Shown here in pieces: positions 1 through 8,823 of a stretch of 64,000 nt of DNA. The DNA lies in contig JAEUMD010000024.1 of NCBI GenBank assembly GCA_016793635.1, forward strand, positions 29,993 through 93,992. The letters run 5' to 3'. The position numbers were made by a program, and so were the translations under genes. This DNA is from Hyphomicrobiaceae bacterium. GTDB taxonomy: Bacteria > Pseudomonadota > Alphaproteobacteria > Rhizobiales > Hyphomicrobiaceae. Numbering within the stretch: position 1 is the first letter of the stretch; every line of letters starts with the position of its first letter. A model generated the notes under the pieces. It made no database searches. It was not told the DNA's origin and saw nothing but the letters and a program-made list of their open reading frames with translations.

Positions 1-102
1 AACCCTGCGCCATTACCATGGGAGGCGAAGATGCTCTCCGCGCGCACGGGCCAGGATAAGTTCTCACCGACAGCCGCAGAAAGTTGACGCGTTCTTGTGC
101 TC

Positions 103-1224
103 ATGCCGCGTACCGTACTTCTCCTCGCCCAAGTCCCGCCGCCGGTACATGGCGTCACCGTCGTGACACGTCACGTGTGCGACGCGTTGCGCGAAATGAA
201 GGGAGTGAGCGTCGAGCAGCAATGGGCAGGAGGTGCGGCGCGTCTCGAGGATGTTGGCCGTGGCTCACTCGGCAAAGCGATACAATTCGTAAGCTTCGTT
301 ATTTCTCTTGCGATCAGAGCCCTGGCCCAGCCGAAGGTGGACGTCGCCTATTTGACGCTGGCGCCGTGGGCGACGACCGCCATTCGCGATGCCATCCTTG
401 CGGCCTGTGCCAAGCGCCTGTCACGGCGCATCCTCGTCCACGTGCACGGTGAGGGATTGGATGTGATACTCGCAGACACCTCATTGCGCGCTCGCCTGAT
501 TCGTCGATTTCTGGCGGGGACCGAACTCGTCGCGATCACCACGCGATGCCGCGACACCGGCGCGCGTTCAAAACTTTTCACGCGCACCTGGTCCTTGCCC
601 AACGGCTCGCCCGATCCGGGCCCACGTCCTGACACCGCGAGCCGCACGGGTTCATACGGCGTCCTCTGTGGCACGCTTGGCAACCTCGATCCACGCAAGG
701 GTGTGTTGAGGTTCGTCGATGCGATCTCGGCGGCGAAAGCGGCCGGCATCCCTGTCCTGGGGCGCATCGTTGGCGATCGCACACCGCACCTTTCGCCCGA
801 GGGCCTAGCCGATCTGATCAACGCCAAGGGGCTCGAGGGCGCCATTTGTGTCGAGGGACCAAAGTACGCGGAGGAGAAGACCGATTTCCTCCACGAACTG
901 GACGTTTTTCTCTATCTGAGCAGACACGACCACGCGCCACTCGTTCTCATCGAAGCGATGGCCCATGGAGCGGTTCCGATTTGCCTCGACACCGGCGGGA
1001 TCGGCGAGATCATGGGCGCGGCTTTGGCGCCAAACCTGATCCCGAGTGACACCGACGACAGAGATATCCAGTCGCGGGTCCTGAGCCGTCTCGCCCATTA
1101 CGCTTCCGACCCCAAGGCGTTGGCGACGGATCGCCAGGCCGCTTATCGCCGCTATCTCGAAGCGTATACGGAGCCTGCGTTCGCATCGTCGCTCGCTGCG
1201 ATCATTGGCGAAGAAACAGCGTGA
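103..1224 (+). CDS. Glycosyltransferase, GT4-like (surface polysaccharide)
   Basis: The 373-residue protein begins with a hydrophobic beta strand followed by a P-P-x-H-G-x-T-x-V-T segment, as in GT-B glycosyltransferases that bind the acceptor. Near residue 283 it has an E-A-M-A-H-G-x-x-P motif followed by a Gly-rich G-G-I-G-E segment, the nucleotide-sugar binding signature of the GT4/GT1 C-terminal domain. It would add a sugar to a lipid-linked polysaccharide at the inner face of the cytoplasmic membrane. The ATG at 103 is preferred; a GTG at 97 is in frame and no strong ribosome site decides between them. It converges with a flippase-like gene, which fits a polysaccharide locus. Donor and acceptor cannot be told. 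Confidence 0.75.
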   Translation: MPRTVLLLAQVPPPVHGVTVVTRHVCDALREMKGVSVEQQWAGGAARLEDVGRGSLGKAIQFVSFVISLAIRALAQPKVDVAYLTLAPWATTAIRDAILAACAKRLSRRILVHVHGEGLDVILADTSLRARLIRRFLAGTELVAITTRCRDTGARSKLFTRTWSLPNGSPDPGPRPDTASRTGSYGVLCGTLGNLDPRKGVLRFVDAISAAKAAGIPVLGRIVGDRTPHLSPEGLADLINAKGLEGAICVEGPKYAEEKTDFLHELDVFLYLSRHDHAPLVLIEAMAHGAVPICLDTGGIGEIMGAALAPNLIPSDTDDRDIQSRVLSRLAHYASDPKALATDRQAAYRRYLEAYTEPAFASSLAAIIGEETA

Positions 1225-1332
1225 CCGAGAGTGCGTAGAGGTCGAACGTTTGCCGCCTGACCGACCTCGCGTATCTCTCCCTCCCCGGCATCGGATGCTG
1301 CCGCCAACTTCCCGCGACAGAGCGGACGACGG

Positions 1333-2577
1333 TCAGCCGATGCGCGAGACCTTAGCCTTCACGGCTGGCGCCGATAACGGCCGTCCAAGATGCGTGGCAA
1401 GCTTCACGATGCCGTAGACGGTCATGGCCACAAAGGACAGCGTGATCGCTAGCACGGCGGCGATTATGCCCAGCCACGCGTAGGTTGCGAAATAGACCCC
1501 GATCGCGACGACCGCCCCGAGGATCGATTGGCGGAAGACGCTGTCGGATCGGCCGAGCACATTGAGATAGTGGTTCACGAACGCGAGCAGCATGCTGGCG
1601 ATATAAGCGACGGCCCAGACCGCACCGAGGCCCGCCGGGTATACCTTTCCGGTCACGACCGGAAAAAGGAGGATCGCCCCCGTCCAGATGAGTACCATGC
1701 CGACGGTCAGAAGCGCCGCAATCGCGAGCCCCGCGCGCAGCAACATCGCTCCGTGACCGGGCCGCGCTTCTCGTTCGAGATCTGCGAAAAGACGCGGCAG
1801 GAAGTAGTTCAGCGACATCTTCAGCGGATTGACGGCGCTGAAGGGCAACTCGGCGGCGCGCAACGTGCCCATTCCGACAGCTCCGAAATGCGAGGCCGCG
1901 AGCATCTGGATCGCCGAGCCATGGAATAGGCTGATCAGCATCGAAGGAAGCAGATATCGCGCGACGGCGGCGTGCCGGCGCGTGACCCATGCGAGGCGAT
2001 TGAAGCGCGCTTGCCACCCCATCGCAACGACGACGAGGATACAAGCGCCCACTCCTACAAGACCGCTGATCAACACAATCGTAGTCAGATTGGCGCCACC
2101 CGCCGCGATCGCGATTGCGATACTTACGAACAGCGCCGCTTGGCGTAGAGCCTCTATCTTGAGAACGACGGCCGAGCGGCCATCCGAAATGGCCTGGAGC
2201 TTCAGGCTGTCGGTCGCGATGTTAGAAATCGTGAAAAGCACGATCGCCGACAGACCAATATTGCTGCTGATCTCATCAAGCTGGCTGACGCCTGTAACCG
2301 TCAAAATGACAGTGCCGGTCAGGATGAGGATGCTGAAGCCGTTGAACTGATCGGAATAGCCCCGCCGGATGAGACGCAGCCGCGTGACGTTGAGGCTGTA
2401 GACGTAGCTGCTGATCGACCAGCACACGGAACTCGCGAAGGACGCGATCAGATAGAGATACGCATAGACGCCGAAATTGTCGAGTGGGAGCACGCGCAGA
2501 ATGAGCACGGAGACCGCAAAATTGCCGGCGGACGCCAGTGCCTGCGTGAGGACCGCTTCGCTGATTCCACGGATCAT
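1333..2577 (-). CDS. Polysaccharide flippase-like membrane protein (Wzx/MATE superfamily)
   Basis: About 414 residues, nearly all hydrophobic, with roughly ten to twelve predicted membrane segments and a short basic loop pattern typical of O-antigen/teichoic acid exporters. The N-terminal helix contains the T-Q-A-L-A-S-A-G-N-F segment that such transporters use in their first helix. The role would be to flip lipid-linked oligosaccharide across the inner membrane. The start is uncertain: ATG at 2577 puts the first helix close to the N-terminus, while an in-frame GTG at 2616 adds 13 residues. It is convergent with the glycosyltransferase. Assignment to Wzx rather than another MOP-family transporter rests on context. 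Confidence 0.7.
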   Translation of the reverse strand: MIRGISEAVLTQALASAGNFAVSVLILRVLPLDNFGVYAYLYLIASFASSVCWSISSYVYSLNVTRLRLIRRGYSDQFNGFSILILTGTVILTVTGVSQLDEISSNIGLSAIVLFTISNIATDSLKLQAISDGRSAVVLKIEALRQAALFVSIAIAIAAGGANLTTIVLISGLVGVGACILVVVAMGWQARFNRLAWVTRRHAAVARYLLPSMLISLFHGSAIQMLAASHFGAVGMGTLRAAELPFSAVNPLKMSLNYFLPRLFADLEREARPGHGAMLLRAGLAIAALLTVGMVLIWTGAILLFPVVTGKVYPAGLGAVWAVAYIASMLLAFVNHYLNVLGRSDSVFRQSILGAVVAIGVYFATYAWLGIIAAVLAITLSFVAMTVYGIVKLATHLGRPLSAPAVKAKVSRIG

Positions 2578-2616
2578 CTCGCCGACGCCCTCGCACGTCC
2601 GGTAGGCAAAGTGCAC

Positions 2617-3116
2617 GCTTCCGCGATCGGCCCTCCAGGTTGCTCTCGTCTCGACACTCGTCGATCGACGGTTTCGCCTGCAGAGGCGCGACGGCCTCGA
2701 CCGAAACTTCTCACTCAGACAGTTGCAGCATCCGGCCCGGTGCGTCTCGCGGCCACATGATGATTGGTTAAAGACCGCGGGCGCCGTCTATGGTGCCGCC
2801 TCTGCGGAAGGCGCGCGTCACACCGCGCGGTCCACGGGCGCCTTTGGCCGATGCGTCGAAGCGTTCAATCGGCGGCGAGCAACCTGGGAAACTCGGCCAG
2901 GTTGCGGGCGATCGAGCAACACGACCAGCATGTCCCGGGGGCCGCCGGATCAGAATTCACGTGGGGTAGATCGCGATGACGACGACCGTCGATTGGAGGC
3001 TGGCCCATTTCAAACCGTACAGGTTTGGACGCAATAACTACGCCGGTGGAACCACCCAACGCGACCTGTGACCCGAGTGCGACCCCAGCTCCAGCGGCGA
3101 TGATTCGTTCGAAATT
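2617..3116. other. Intergenic region left of the integrated element
   Basis: About 500 bases with no gene I can support. Short open frames exist on both strands (for example 2764-2979 and 2865-3158) but none has a clear ribosome site or recognisable protein, and the last one runs into the attachment repeat. Before integration this DNA would have lain just downstream of the tRNA-Thr 3' end. Confidence 0.5.
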
Positions 3117-3179
3117 TAAGTCGTTGATTTTGTGGTGCCGCTTGCGTGACTCGAACACGCGACCCCATCATTACGAATG
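3117..3179. repeat. attL: 63-bp direct repeat, displaced tRNA-Thr 3' half
   Basis: Identical over 63 bases to 18049-18111. It contains the tRNA-Thr(CGT) sequence from the anticodon loop through the encoded CCA plus about 16 bases of downstream flank. The tRNA 5' half is absent here, so this copy is not a working tRNA. It is the chromosomal att remnant left when the element supplied a new 3' end to the gene at the other side. Confidence 0.93.
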
Positions 3180-3273
3180 CCGAAACTGATGATGTTTTGT
3201 GATGTCGGTAAACGTTAAGTAAACCGACTTAATGATCTGGATCGCTTACTCTTTCTTCGATGACGCCGGTAAT

Positions 3274-3308
3274 TCGGGCGACGTGCAAATGCAATTCGCG
3301 TCGCCCGA
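3274..3308. promoter_or_regulatory. 10-bp perfect inverted repeat upstream of the integrase
   Basis: Arms TCGGGCGACG (3274-3283) and CGTCGCCCGA (3299-3308) are separated by 15 bases, which themselves contain the palindrome TGCAAATGCA. The repeat lies between attL and the integrase start at 3345. A second, shorter one, GTCGGT/ACCGAC, is at 3204-3228. They could be operator or integrase arm-type/accessory sites; the sequence alone does not say which. Confidence 0.5.
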
Positions 3309-3344
3309 TAATTTACCCCGGCATTACCCGAACGGAGCGATCCC

Positions 3345-4709
3345 ATGACGAAACGGCAGGCGAGACAGCGCATCACCGAACGCATGGTTTCGAAGTGGTG
3401 CAGGAAGCCCGCGCACGCGGCGGCGCGTGATTATTTCGACTCCGACGTTGTTGGGCTCTGTCTCAAAGTGCAGCCGACCGGCGCGGCGTCGTGGTGCTTC
3501 CGTTATGTCATCGGCAAGACGCAGCGGCGCCTGACACTCGGCGACGCCAAGGGGCTATCCGTCGAGGGCGCCCGAAAAGCCGCGCGGGTCACACTGGCGG
3601 TGATCGCCGAGGGGCGTGATCCAGCGGCCGAGAAACAGGCCCGCCGCCACGCCGAACGCGAGTCAACCGTCCATTATCCTGCAATGGTCGAGCTGTTCAT
3701 ACGCCGCCACGGCATGGTCAAGAATCGCCGTTGGCGCGATCAGGCGCGGACGCTCGGCTTGCGGCTCACGTGGATCTCGGCGCGGCGCTTGAATGATCCC
3801 AGACCCGGCGACCCGGCTCCCGAGTTCGAGCCCGTCGCGGGCTCTCTGGCCGAGCGCTGGCTTCGGACGCCGGTCCGCGAGATCACCCGTGCCGACATCG
3901 CGGCAGCGGTGCAGGATGCGATGGCGCTCGGCGACGGGAAGGGCGCTGCCGCCAATACGCGGTTGGCGCAACTCAAGAGCCTCTTTAGCTGGCTGCACGC
4001 GCAAGGCTTCGTCGACGCGCATCCGTGCGAGATGCTGCCTCCTCCGGCGCCGCACAACGAGCGGGAGCGCGTCCTATCGCTCGATGAGATCCGGGCGCTA
4101 TGGGCCGCGACGGCGGCGCTCGAAGCGCCCTACCGGCAATTCGTTCGGGTTTTGGCGCTCACCGGACAGCGGCGCTCCGAGGTTGCTCAGATGCGCTGGG
4201 CGGAGATCGCGGGCGATACATGGATAATCCCGGCGGCACGCGCAAAGAACGGCGACGCTCATGCCGTGACGCTATCGCCGCTCGTGCTGGCCGAGCTGGC
4301 GTCGCTGTCGAAGAACGGCCCGCACGTCTTCACGTCGAGCCCGACCGGCGCGACGGCGATACAAAATTTCTCGGACATTAAAGAAGCTCTCGATCGCAAC
4401 ATGCCTCCTCCGCGGGCCAATGACGACGGCGAGGAAATCGGCTGGACGTTTCACGATCTTCGCCGGACCGCGGCAACCGGCATGGCTGATCTCGGCGTGC
4501 TGCCGCATGTGATCGAGGCCGTCTTGAACCATCGCTCGGGCCGCGTCTCAGGAATTGCCCGCACCTACAATCGCAACCCGTATGAGCGCGAGAAGCGAGC
4601 GGCGCTCGACGCATGGGCCGCACGTGTCGCCGAGATCGTCAGGGGTGCTGGCGGCGTGCGCTTGGTGCCTTCAAACATCGTAGCGCTGGGCCGATCGGCA
4701 TCGGCATAG
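3345..4709 (+). CDS. Tyrosine-type site-specific integrase
   Basis: A 454-residue integrase of the family with an N-terminal DUF4102-type arm-binding domain (about residues 8-95, including the F-D-x-D-V-x-G-L-C-L-K-V start and the T-L-G-D segment). A core-binding domain follows, then a catalytic domain at about 245-430. Catalytic residues are visible: Arg276 in T-G-Q-R-R-S-E, His370 and Arg373 in H-D-L-R-R-T, and the nucleophile Tyr408 in R-T-Y-N. The set is complete, so the enzyme looks active. It sits 165 bases inside attL and is read into the element, as in tRNA-targeting islands. It would catalyse recombination between the element att and the tRNA-Thr gene. Confidence 0.95.
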   Translation: MTKRQARQRITERMVSKWCRKPAHAAARDYFDSDVVGLCLKVQPTGAASWCFRYVIGKTQRRLTLGDAKGLSVEGARKAARVTLAVIAEGRDPAAEKQARRHAERESTVHYPAMVELFIRRHGMVKNRRWRDQARTLGLRLTWISARRLNDPRPGDPAPEFEPVAGSLAERWLRTPVREITRADIAAAVQDAMALGDGKGAAANTRLAQLKSLFSWLHAQGFVDAHPCEMLPPPAPHNERERVLSLDEIRALWAATAALEAPYRQFVRVLALTGQRRSEVAQMRWAEIAGDTWIIPAARAKNGDAHAVTLSPLVLAELASLSKNGPHVFTSSPTGATAIQNFSDIKEALDRNMPPPRANDDGEEIGWTFHDLRRTAATGMADLGVLPHVIEAVLNHRSGRVSGIARTYNRNPYEREKRAALDAWAARVAEIVRGAGGVRLVPSNIVALGRSASA

Positions 4710-4757
4710 CGCGCGTCTGTTGCGTCTCGCTTCTCGTCTGAGTTTCCAAAACAGAAA

Positions 4758-4779
4758 CCCCGGCCGTTGAGGACCGGGG
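4758..4779. terminator. Small hairpin after the integrase gene
   Basis: CCCCGG/CCGGGG stem with a 10-base loop. Read on the minus strand it is followed by a T-rich run, so it resembles an intrinsic terminator for leftward transcription more than for the integrase. No leftward gene was recognised nearby. Weak call. Confidence 0.3.
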
Positions 4780-4793
4780 CGCTGTAGGACCGA

Positions 4794-4841
4794 GCGAATC
4801 GCATCGATCGTCGTGTGGCAACGCGATCAGATGCGATTCGC
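4794..4841. promoter_or_regulatory. 12-bp perfect inverted repeat upstream of the winged-helix gene
   Basis: Arms GCGAATCGCATC (4794-4805) and GATGCGATTCGC (4830-4841) are perfect and 24 bases apart. The 9-mer CGCATCGAT also occurs as a direct repeat at 4800 and 4839. It lies about 110 bases before the start of the winged-helix gene at 4955. This could be an operator or a replication-initiator binding site. Confidence 0.5.
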
Positions 4842-4954
4842 ATCGATTCTGCAAGAGGTCGAGGCTTGCCCAATCCCCGGAACGACGCTTTCCGAGGCAC
4901 GGGAGAGCTTTGCTCGGCGCCCTTCCTTCGCGGCTCACAACGCGAGGAATGCAC

Positions 4955-5617
4955 ATGCAACAACTCGGAAACCTCTTCTCTCCCGCCACGCCGCGGCCGT
5001 CACGCTGGGAGCGCAATCGCTTCCGCAACGGGGCGCAATTCATCGACCCGGCCGCCGTCGCCACGCCGCTCGATCGGAACCAGCGGGCGAAGCTGATCTA
5101 TCTGGCCGAAGCTCTTGAGAGGCGCACAAAGCCTCGTGGAAGGCGAAACGGCGTGCTCGGGTACATCGGCCTCGCCGTGTTGAAGGCGCTGCTACTGCGC
5201 TTCGCCAACGCGAAGACCGGCGCTTGCTATCCGTCAATCACACAGCTCTGCGCAGTCACCGGGTTATGCCGTGCGGCCGTCTGTGACGCGCTCGCCAGAT
5301 TGGAGCGGTGCGGCATCATCAGAATAACTCGCAGGATCGTTCGCACGGCAATTGAGCGCGTATCGCCCGTGACAGGTGCGCTTCAGAAATTCGTCGGCGT
5401 CGTTCAAACAAGCAACGCCTACAGTTTCTCCGTGGATGCACATTCGGACATGGCAGCTGAAGCCGTGGAGATGCTGCCGCCAGCGAATGGGCGGCCGTTT
5501 CCTGCTAGGCGCCAACGCTCGCTTCTCGATAATCTGTTGAACAGTCTAGCCGAGTCGTCCTGGAAGGGTGGAACAGACAAATCGGTTTCCGAGAGAAGAA
5601 GAAAGTCGCCAGATTAA
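4955..5617 (+). CDS. Winged-helix/HTH protein of the replication module
   Basis: A basic 220-residue protein. A central winged helix is visible around residues 70-115, where P-S-I-T-Q-L-C-A-V-T-G-L-C-R-A-A-V fits a helix-turn-helix followed by a wing with L-x-R-C-G-I-I-R-I. This layout is common in initiator-like or regulatory proteins of plasmids and prophages. The ATG at 4955 is chosen because GAGGA at 4944-4948 is correctly spaced; an in-frame ATG at 4949 is too close. It sits between the integrase and the RepA-like helicase, so a role as initiator or replication regulator is likely but not shown. The long basic C-terminal tail lacks recognisable features. Confidence 0.65.
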   Translation: MQQLGNLFSPATPRPSRWERNRFRNGAQFIDPAAVATPLDRNQRAKLIYLAEALERRTKPRGRRNGVLGYIGLAVLKALLLRFANAKTGACYPSITQLCAVTGLCRAAVCDALARLERCGIIRITRRIVRTAIERVSPVTGALQKFVGVVQTSNAYSFSVDAHSDMAAEAVEMLPPANGRPFPARRQRSLLDNLLNSLAESSWKGGTDKSVSERRRKSPD

Positions 5618-6031
5618 AACGCGATTATTTATTCATCGACGATTTCGGCCATCCGGCGGGAATAATTTTCCCGACCGCAACAGTCGCGCGTGCGGATCAT
5701 TGCGTCTGGAGTTCTTATTTATTCATGTCTGTTCAAGGGCTTAATATCGTCTGTTCCGTAAATTCAACTCGCGTGACTCGAATTGACGTGTTACAACATC
5801 CATTACCGAAACAACGAAAAGCCGCCCTCGTCGGTAAACGAAGGCGGCGAAAAGTTGGGTTCGGTTCGAGTGGGAGCTAAGCCGCGGCCACGGCCTATCC
5901 CCCGAAAATGAAGTCATGCAAGTTCATTTATAGAGACAAATCGCCGGCAAGGCAACTTCATTCTCGGATACTAGATTTCGTGCCGCGCTCCTGCTCGATC
6001 CCCCCAGATCGAGTATTCAGGAGACGTGTAA
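5618..6031. other. AT-rich intergenic region before the helicase gene
   Basis: About 410 bases without a supportable gene, visibly richer in A and T than its neighbours. The 12-mer TTATTTATTCAT occurs twice, 90 bases apart (5625-5636, 5715-5726). A hairpin at 5821-5848 (GCCGCC arms, one mismatch) carries the 10-mer TCGGTAAACG, which also occurs at 3205-3214 near attL. An inverted repeat CTCGATC/GATCGAG (5994-6013) lies just before the helicase ribosome site. The region probably carries the promoter and control sites of the helicase gene. Confidence 0.45.
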
Positions 6032-7657
6032 ATGAACGCGAGTAATTCACTTACGCCTATGCCGCACATCGGCATCGATATCGCCGCGGGCGAGGCACTG
6101 AACCACATATCACCCCGCCTGTTTAGTGATTTTCGGCGGCTGTGCTGGGATCGAGAAGAGCGACATTTCCCACAAACCGTGCTTGAAGCGCGCAACGCAC
6201 TCAAGACCGTCTATGGCGACGGCGAGGACGGCTTTGAGAGATACCGGAGCTGGTTGCGGCGCGACGGCGAACTCTTCGACAAGTTGGGGGGCGATATCGG
6301 TATCAGCGCCTCATGGAAACGCGCATCCGGCCCCGCCTACACGCAAGCCGAAGCGTTTGACCAGATCGACAAGCTCGCCGCCGCCTCGCTCGACGTTCTC
6401 GACTTCAAGGTCAACGATGAGCGCCAGAAGCAAGCTGAAGCCGAGCAGGTTGAGGCGCAGAAATGGCTTGCCGCGAACCCGGAAGAATTGCTGGCCTACG
6501 ACGACGAAACCGGCGAATCGTTCGCATGGCGTTTGAAAGCCCCGGCGAATGACACGGCGCCCGAGCCGACGTACGGATCGCGCCGCATGTCTGATATCGA
6601 AGAAAAGCCGATTAGTTGGCTTTGGGAAGATCGCATCGCGCGGGGCAAGATCACCCTCATAGGCGGCGTCCCGAAACTGGGAAAGTCGCAGCTCTCATGC
6701 GCATTCACAGCGGCCGTGACGACCGCGGGACTATGGCCGGATGGAACACGCGCGCCGCTTGGATCTGTCGTGCTCATAACCGCCGAAGACGATGCCGCCG
6801 ATACGATCCGGCCGCGGCTTCGAGCTGTTGGGGCCGATCTTAGCCGGGTGCATCTGTTCGACTACGCCGTCCGGGGAGGAAAGAATCAGCAGTTCGATAT
6901 CGGGGCTCACACGGGCAATCTTCGGGCGATGATCAAGGATATCGGCGACGTGAAACTCGTCGTGATCGACCCGGTGCTGGCCTATATGGGCAAGGCGGAC
7001 AGCCACAAAAACGCGGACGTTCGCGGCGCTCTTGTCGGGCTTCAGACCCTCGCCGCGGAGCTGGGGATCGCCGTCATTCTGATCACTCACACTAACAAGA
7101 ACGACGCTGGCGGGCAGTCCGCTATGAACCGGCTTTCAGCTTCGGGCGCGTTCTCCGGCGTCGCGCGGGGCATTTGGCTCGGCGTGAAAGATCCAGACGA
7201 TGAGACCGGCGAGCGTCGTCTGTTCGTGCCCGTTGGCGCCAACATTGGCAACGATCGCGAGGGCTTCGCCTTCAGGATCGAAAGTGTCGACCTTGGGAAT
7301 GGTATCAAGACGTCGAGAGTGGTCTTCGAGGCCGCGGCTGTTCAGGTCGACGCCGACGAGCTTGTCTCAGCGCAGCGGCGGGACGGAGCAGCCGCAGAGG
7401 CAGAGACGCTGCTTCGGGCCGAGCTGGCGAACGGGGAGCGGCCGGAGAAGGCGCTCCGAGAAATTGCTGACCAAGAGGGAATTTCCCTGATCACGCTACG
7501 CCGAGCTGCGAAGAAAATCGGCGTGCTGAAGCGCAAGCCGGGAAAAAATTGGCTCTGGAAATTGCCTTCCACCGGGGCGTCGGACCCGTCCGAGGAATTT
7601 TCGGAGTTAATTCGGGAGGCCGAAGAGGAACACGGTGATCATAATCCTACGTTGTGA
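6032..7657 (+). CDS. RepA-like AAA_25 replicative helicase
   Basis: The 541-residue protein has a RecA-fold ATPase core like plasmid RepA/AAA_25 helicases. Walker A is G-G-V-P-K-L-G-K-S at 211-219, Walker B V-V-I-D with Asp313, and an I-T-H-T-N-K sensor segment lies near 355. The N-terminal 200 residues are charged and may dock on DNA or a primase. The C-terminus has a helix-turn-helix-like stretch (about 475-505, E-K-A-L-R-E-I-A-D-Q-E-G-I-S) often seen in phage and island helicases. The start at 6032 follows AGGAGA at 6019-6024. It would be the replicative helicase of the excised element. The TGATCA repeat cluster begins over its last codons, a usual position for an origin. Confidence 0.85.
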   Translation: MNASNSLTPMPHIGIDIAAGEALNHISPRLFSDFRRLCWDREERHFPQTVLEARNALKTVYGDGEDGFERYRSWLRRDGELFDKLGGDIGISASWKRASGPAYTQAEAFDQIDKLAAASLDVLDFKVNDERQKQAEAEQVEAQKWLAANPEELLAYDDETGESFAWRLKAPANDTAPEPTYGSRRMSDIEEKPISWLWEDRIARGKITLIGGVPKLGKSQLSCAFTAAVTTAGLWPDGTRAPLGSVVLITAEDDAADTIRPRLRAVGADLSRVHLFDYAVRGGKNQQFDIGAHTGNLRAMIKDIGDVKLVVIDPVLAYMGKADSHKNADVRGALVGLQTLAAELGIAVILITHTNKNDAGGQSAMNRLSASGAFSGVARGIWLGVKDPDDETGERRLFVPVGANIGNDREGFAFRIESVDLGNGIKTSRVVFEAAAVQVDADELVSAQRRDGAAAEAETLLRAELANGERPEKALREIADQEGISLITLRRAAKKIGVLKRKPGKNWLWKLPSTGASDPSEEFSELIREAEEEHGDHNPTL

Positions 7658-7763
7658 TTATGATCATCTATGATCATCTATGATCTTCAAGCAGTGTGCT
7701 GACGATGATGATGATCAATGGTGATCAATGGTGATCATGATCAATGGACGTGATGATGATCAC
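7636..7763. repeat. TGATCA repeat cluster, candidate iteron origin
   Basis: Eight TGATCA palindromes lie in 128 bases (7636, 7661, 7671, 7712, 7722, 7732, 7738, 7758), with a degenerate copy at 7681. They form two 10-bp ladders: TGATCATCTA at 7661 and 7671, and TGATCAATGG at 7712, 7722 and 7738. The first copies form a perfect 11-bp inverted repeat (7636-7646 with 7656-7666) over the helicase stop codon. Ten-base phasing puts the sites on one face of the helix, as in iteron origins. Position after a RepA-like gene supports an origin; a transcription control region is the alternative. Another copy overlaps the start codon at 8527. Confidence 0.65.
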
Positions 7764-7814
7764 CATCCCGAGCCCCGGCGAAAATCAATAAATTAAATTC
7801 GCGGCGCGTGAGCT

Positions 7815-8351
7815 TTATTCTTTTTTGCTGAAGCCGGCAACCGCCCAGTAGACGGCAGAACCGAGCAAGAGGACGATCAACGGTGGAACAACGCCTGTCG
7901 CTACGCTGATTGCGACCAATCGAAATGGCTTCGCTGGGTCCGAAATGTAGACCGGCGATCTTTCAGCATAATCAATTTGCTGGTGATAAATTAACCGATC
8001 AGCGAATGTTGCACTCGCCCCCGGCGGAGGCGGGATGTGCGTTTCGGAGAGTAGCTTTCTGATCGCCTCCCGGTCCACAGCCGGATGTTGAAGCGGCGCG
8101 GCAACTTGTTTCATGATGTCGATCAGGTCGGTTAACAAGGGTTTTCGGGCGGCGTCTTCGATCATCCCTCGGAGGGTGTTTTCATCGACGTCGAGGGGCT
8201 TGAACACCTTCCGCGATAGGGCAAGCTTTTCTTCCGCACGGAGAGCGGAGAACTCGTCGACGACCTTCGGAATGAAAGCTATGCCCGCAATGGCGATCCA
8301 AAGCGCACTGGCAACGAGCCACAGTCTCGATAGTCCCCGCTTCATATTCAT
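7815..8351 (-). CDS. Small membrane protein with two transmembrane segments
   Basis: About 178 residues when started at the ATG at 8351 (ATG at 8345 is equally possible). One hydrophobic helix lies near the N-terminus (L-W-L-V-A-S-A-L-W-I-A-I-A-G-I-A-F) and one near the C-terminus (V-V-P-P-L-I-V-L-L-L-G-S-A-V-Y-W). Between them is a charged loop of about 110 residues that would lie in the periplasm. It is the only leftward gene of the element and faces the TGATCA cluster. I do not recognise the family. Superinfection exclusion or release are possible jobs for such a protein in a phage-related element, but nothing in the sequence proves this. Confidence 0.6.
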   Translation of the reverse strand: MNMKRGLSRLWLVASALWIAIAGIAFIPKVVDEFSALRAEEKLALSRKVFKPLDVDENTLRGMIEDAARKPLLTDLIDIMKQVAAPLQHPAVDREAIRKLLSETHIPPPPGASATFADRLIYHQQIDYAERSPVYISDPAKPFRLVAISVATGVVPPLIVLLLGSAVYWAVAGFSKKE

Positions 8352-8526
8352 CTGATCCGCTCGTGCGCCGTTGTCGCCGATTGATCCTGCCTCGCTTTCG
8401 CTTGCTTCGTAAGCGGCGGCAGGGCATCCATCCACTGCCTTCAGCCGATGTGGCCGTTAGCGGCTTTCCCTCGCTTGGAGCCGCGTCCGTGGTGTGCTTG
8501 ACCCAAGTGGGCCGGGAGAAGTGATC

Positions 8527-8823
<297 letters not shown>

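Noticed and set aside
2723-3158. Short frames next to attL
   Set aside because: No ribosome sites, overlapping on both strands, and one extends into the tRNA-derived repeat.
3117-3179. A second tRNA-Thr gene
   Set aside because: Only the 3' half is present; the acceptor 5' strand and D arm are missing. It is the displaced attachment repeat.
5971-6204. A short minus-strand frame before the helicase
   Set aside because: It overlaps the helicase start and has no ribosome site or family feature.
7636-7666. The inverted repeat at the helicase stop as a simple terminator
   Set aside because: AT-rich stem without a following T-run, and it is part of a larger TGATCA array; an origin or control role explains it better.
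7636-7763. CRISPR array
   Set aside because: The repeat unit is only 6-10 bases and there are no unique spacers of 30 or so bases; no cas genes are present anywhere in the window.
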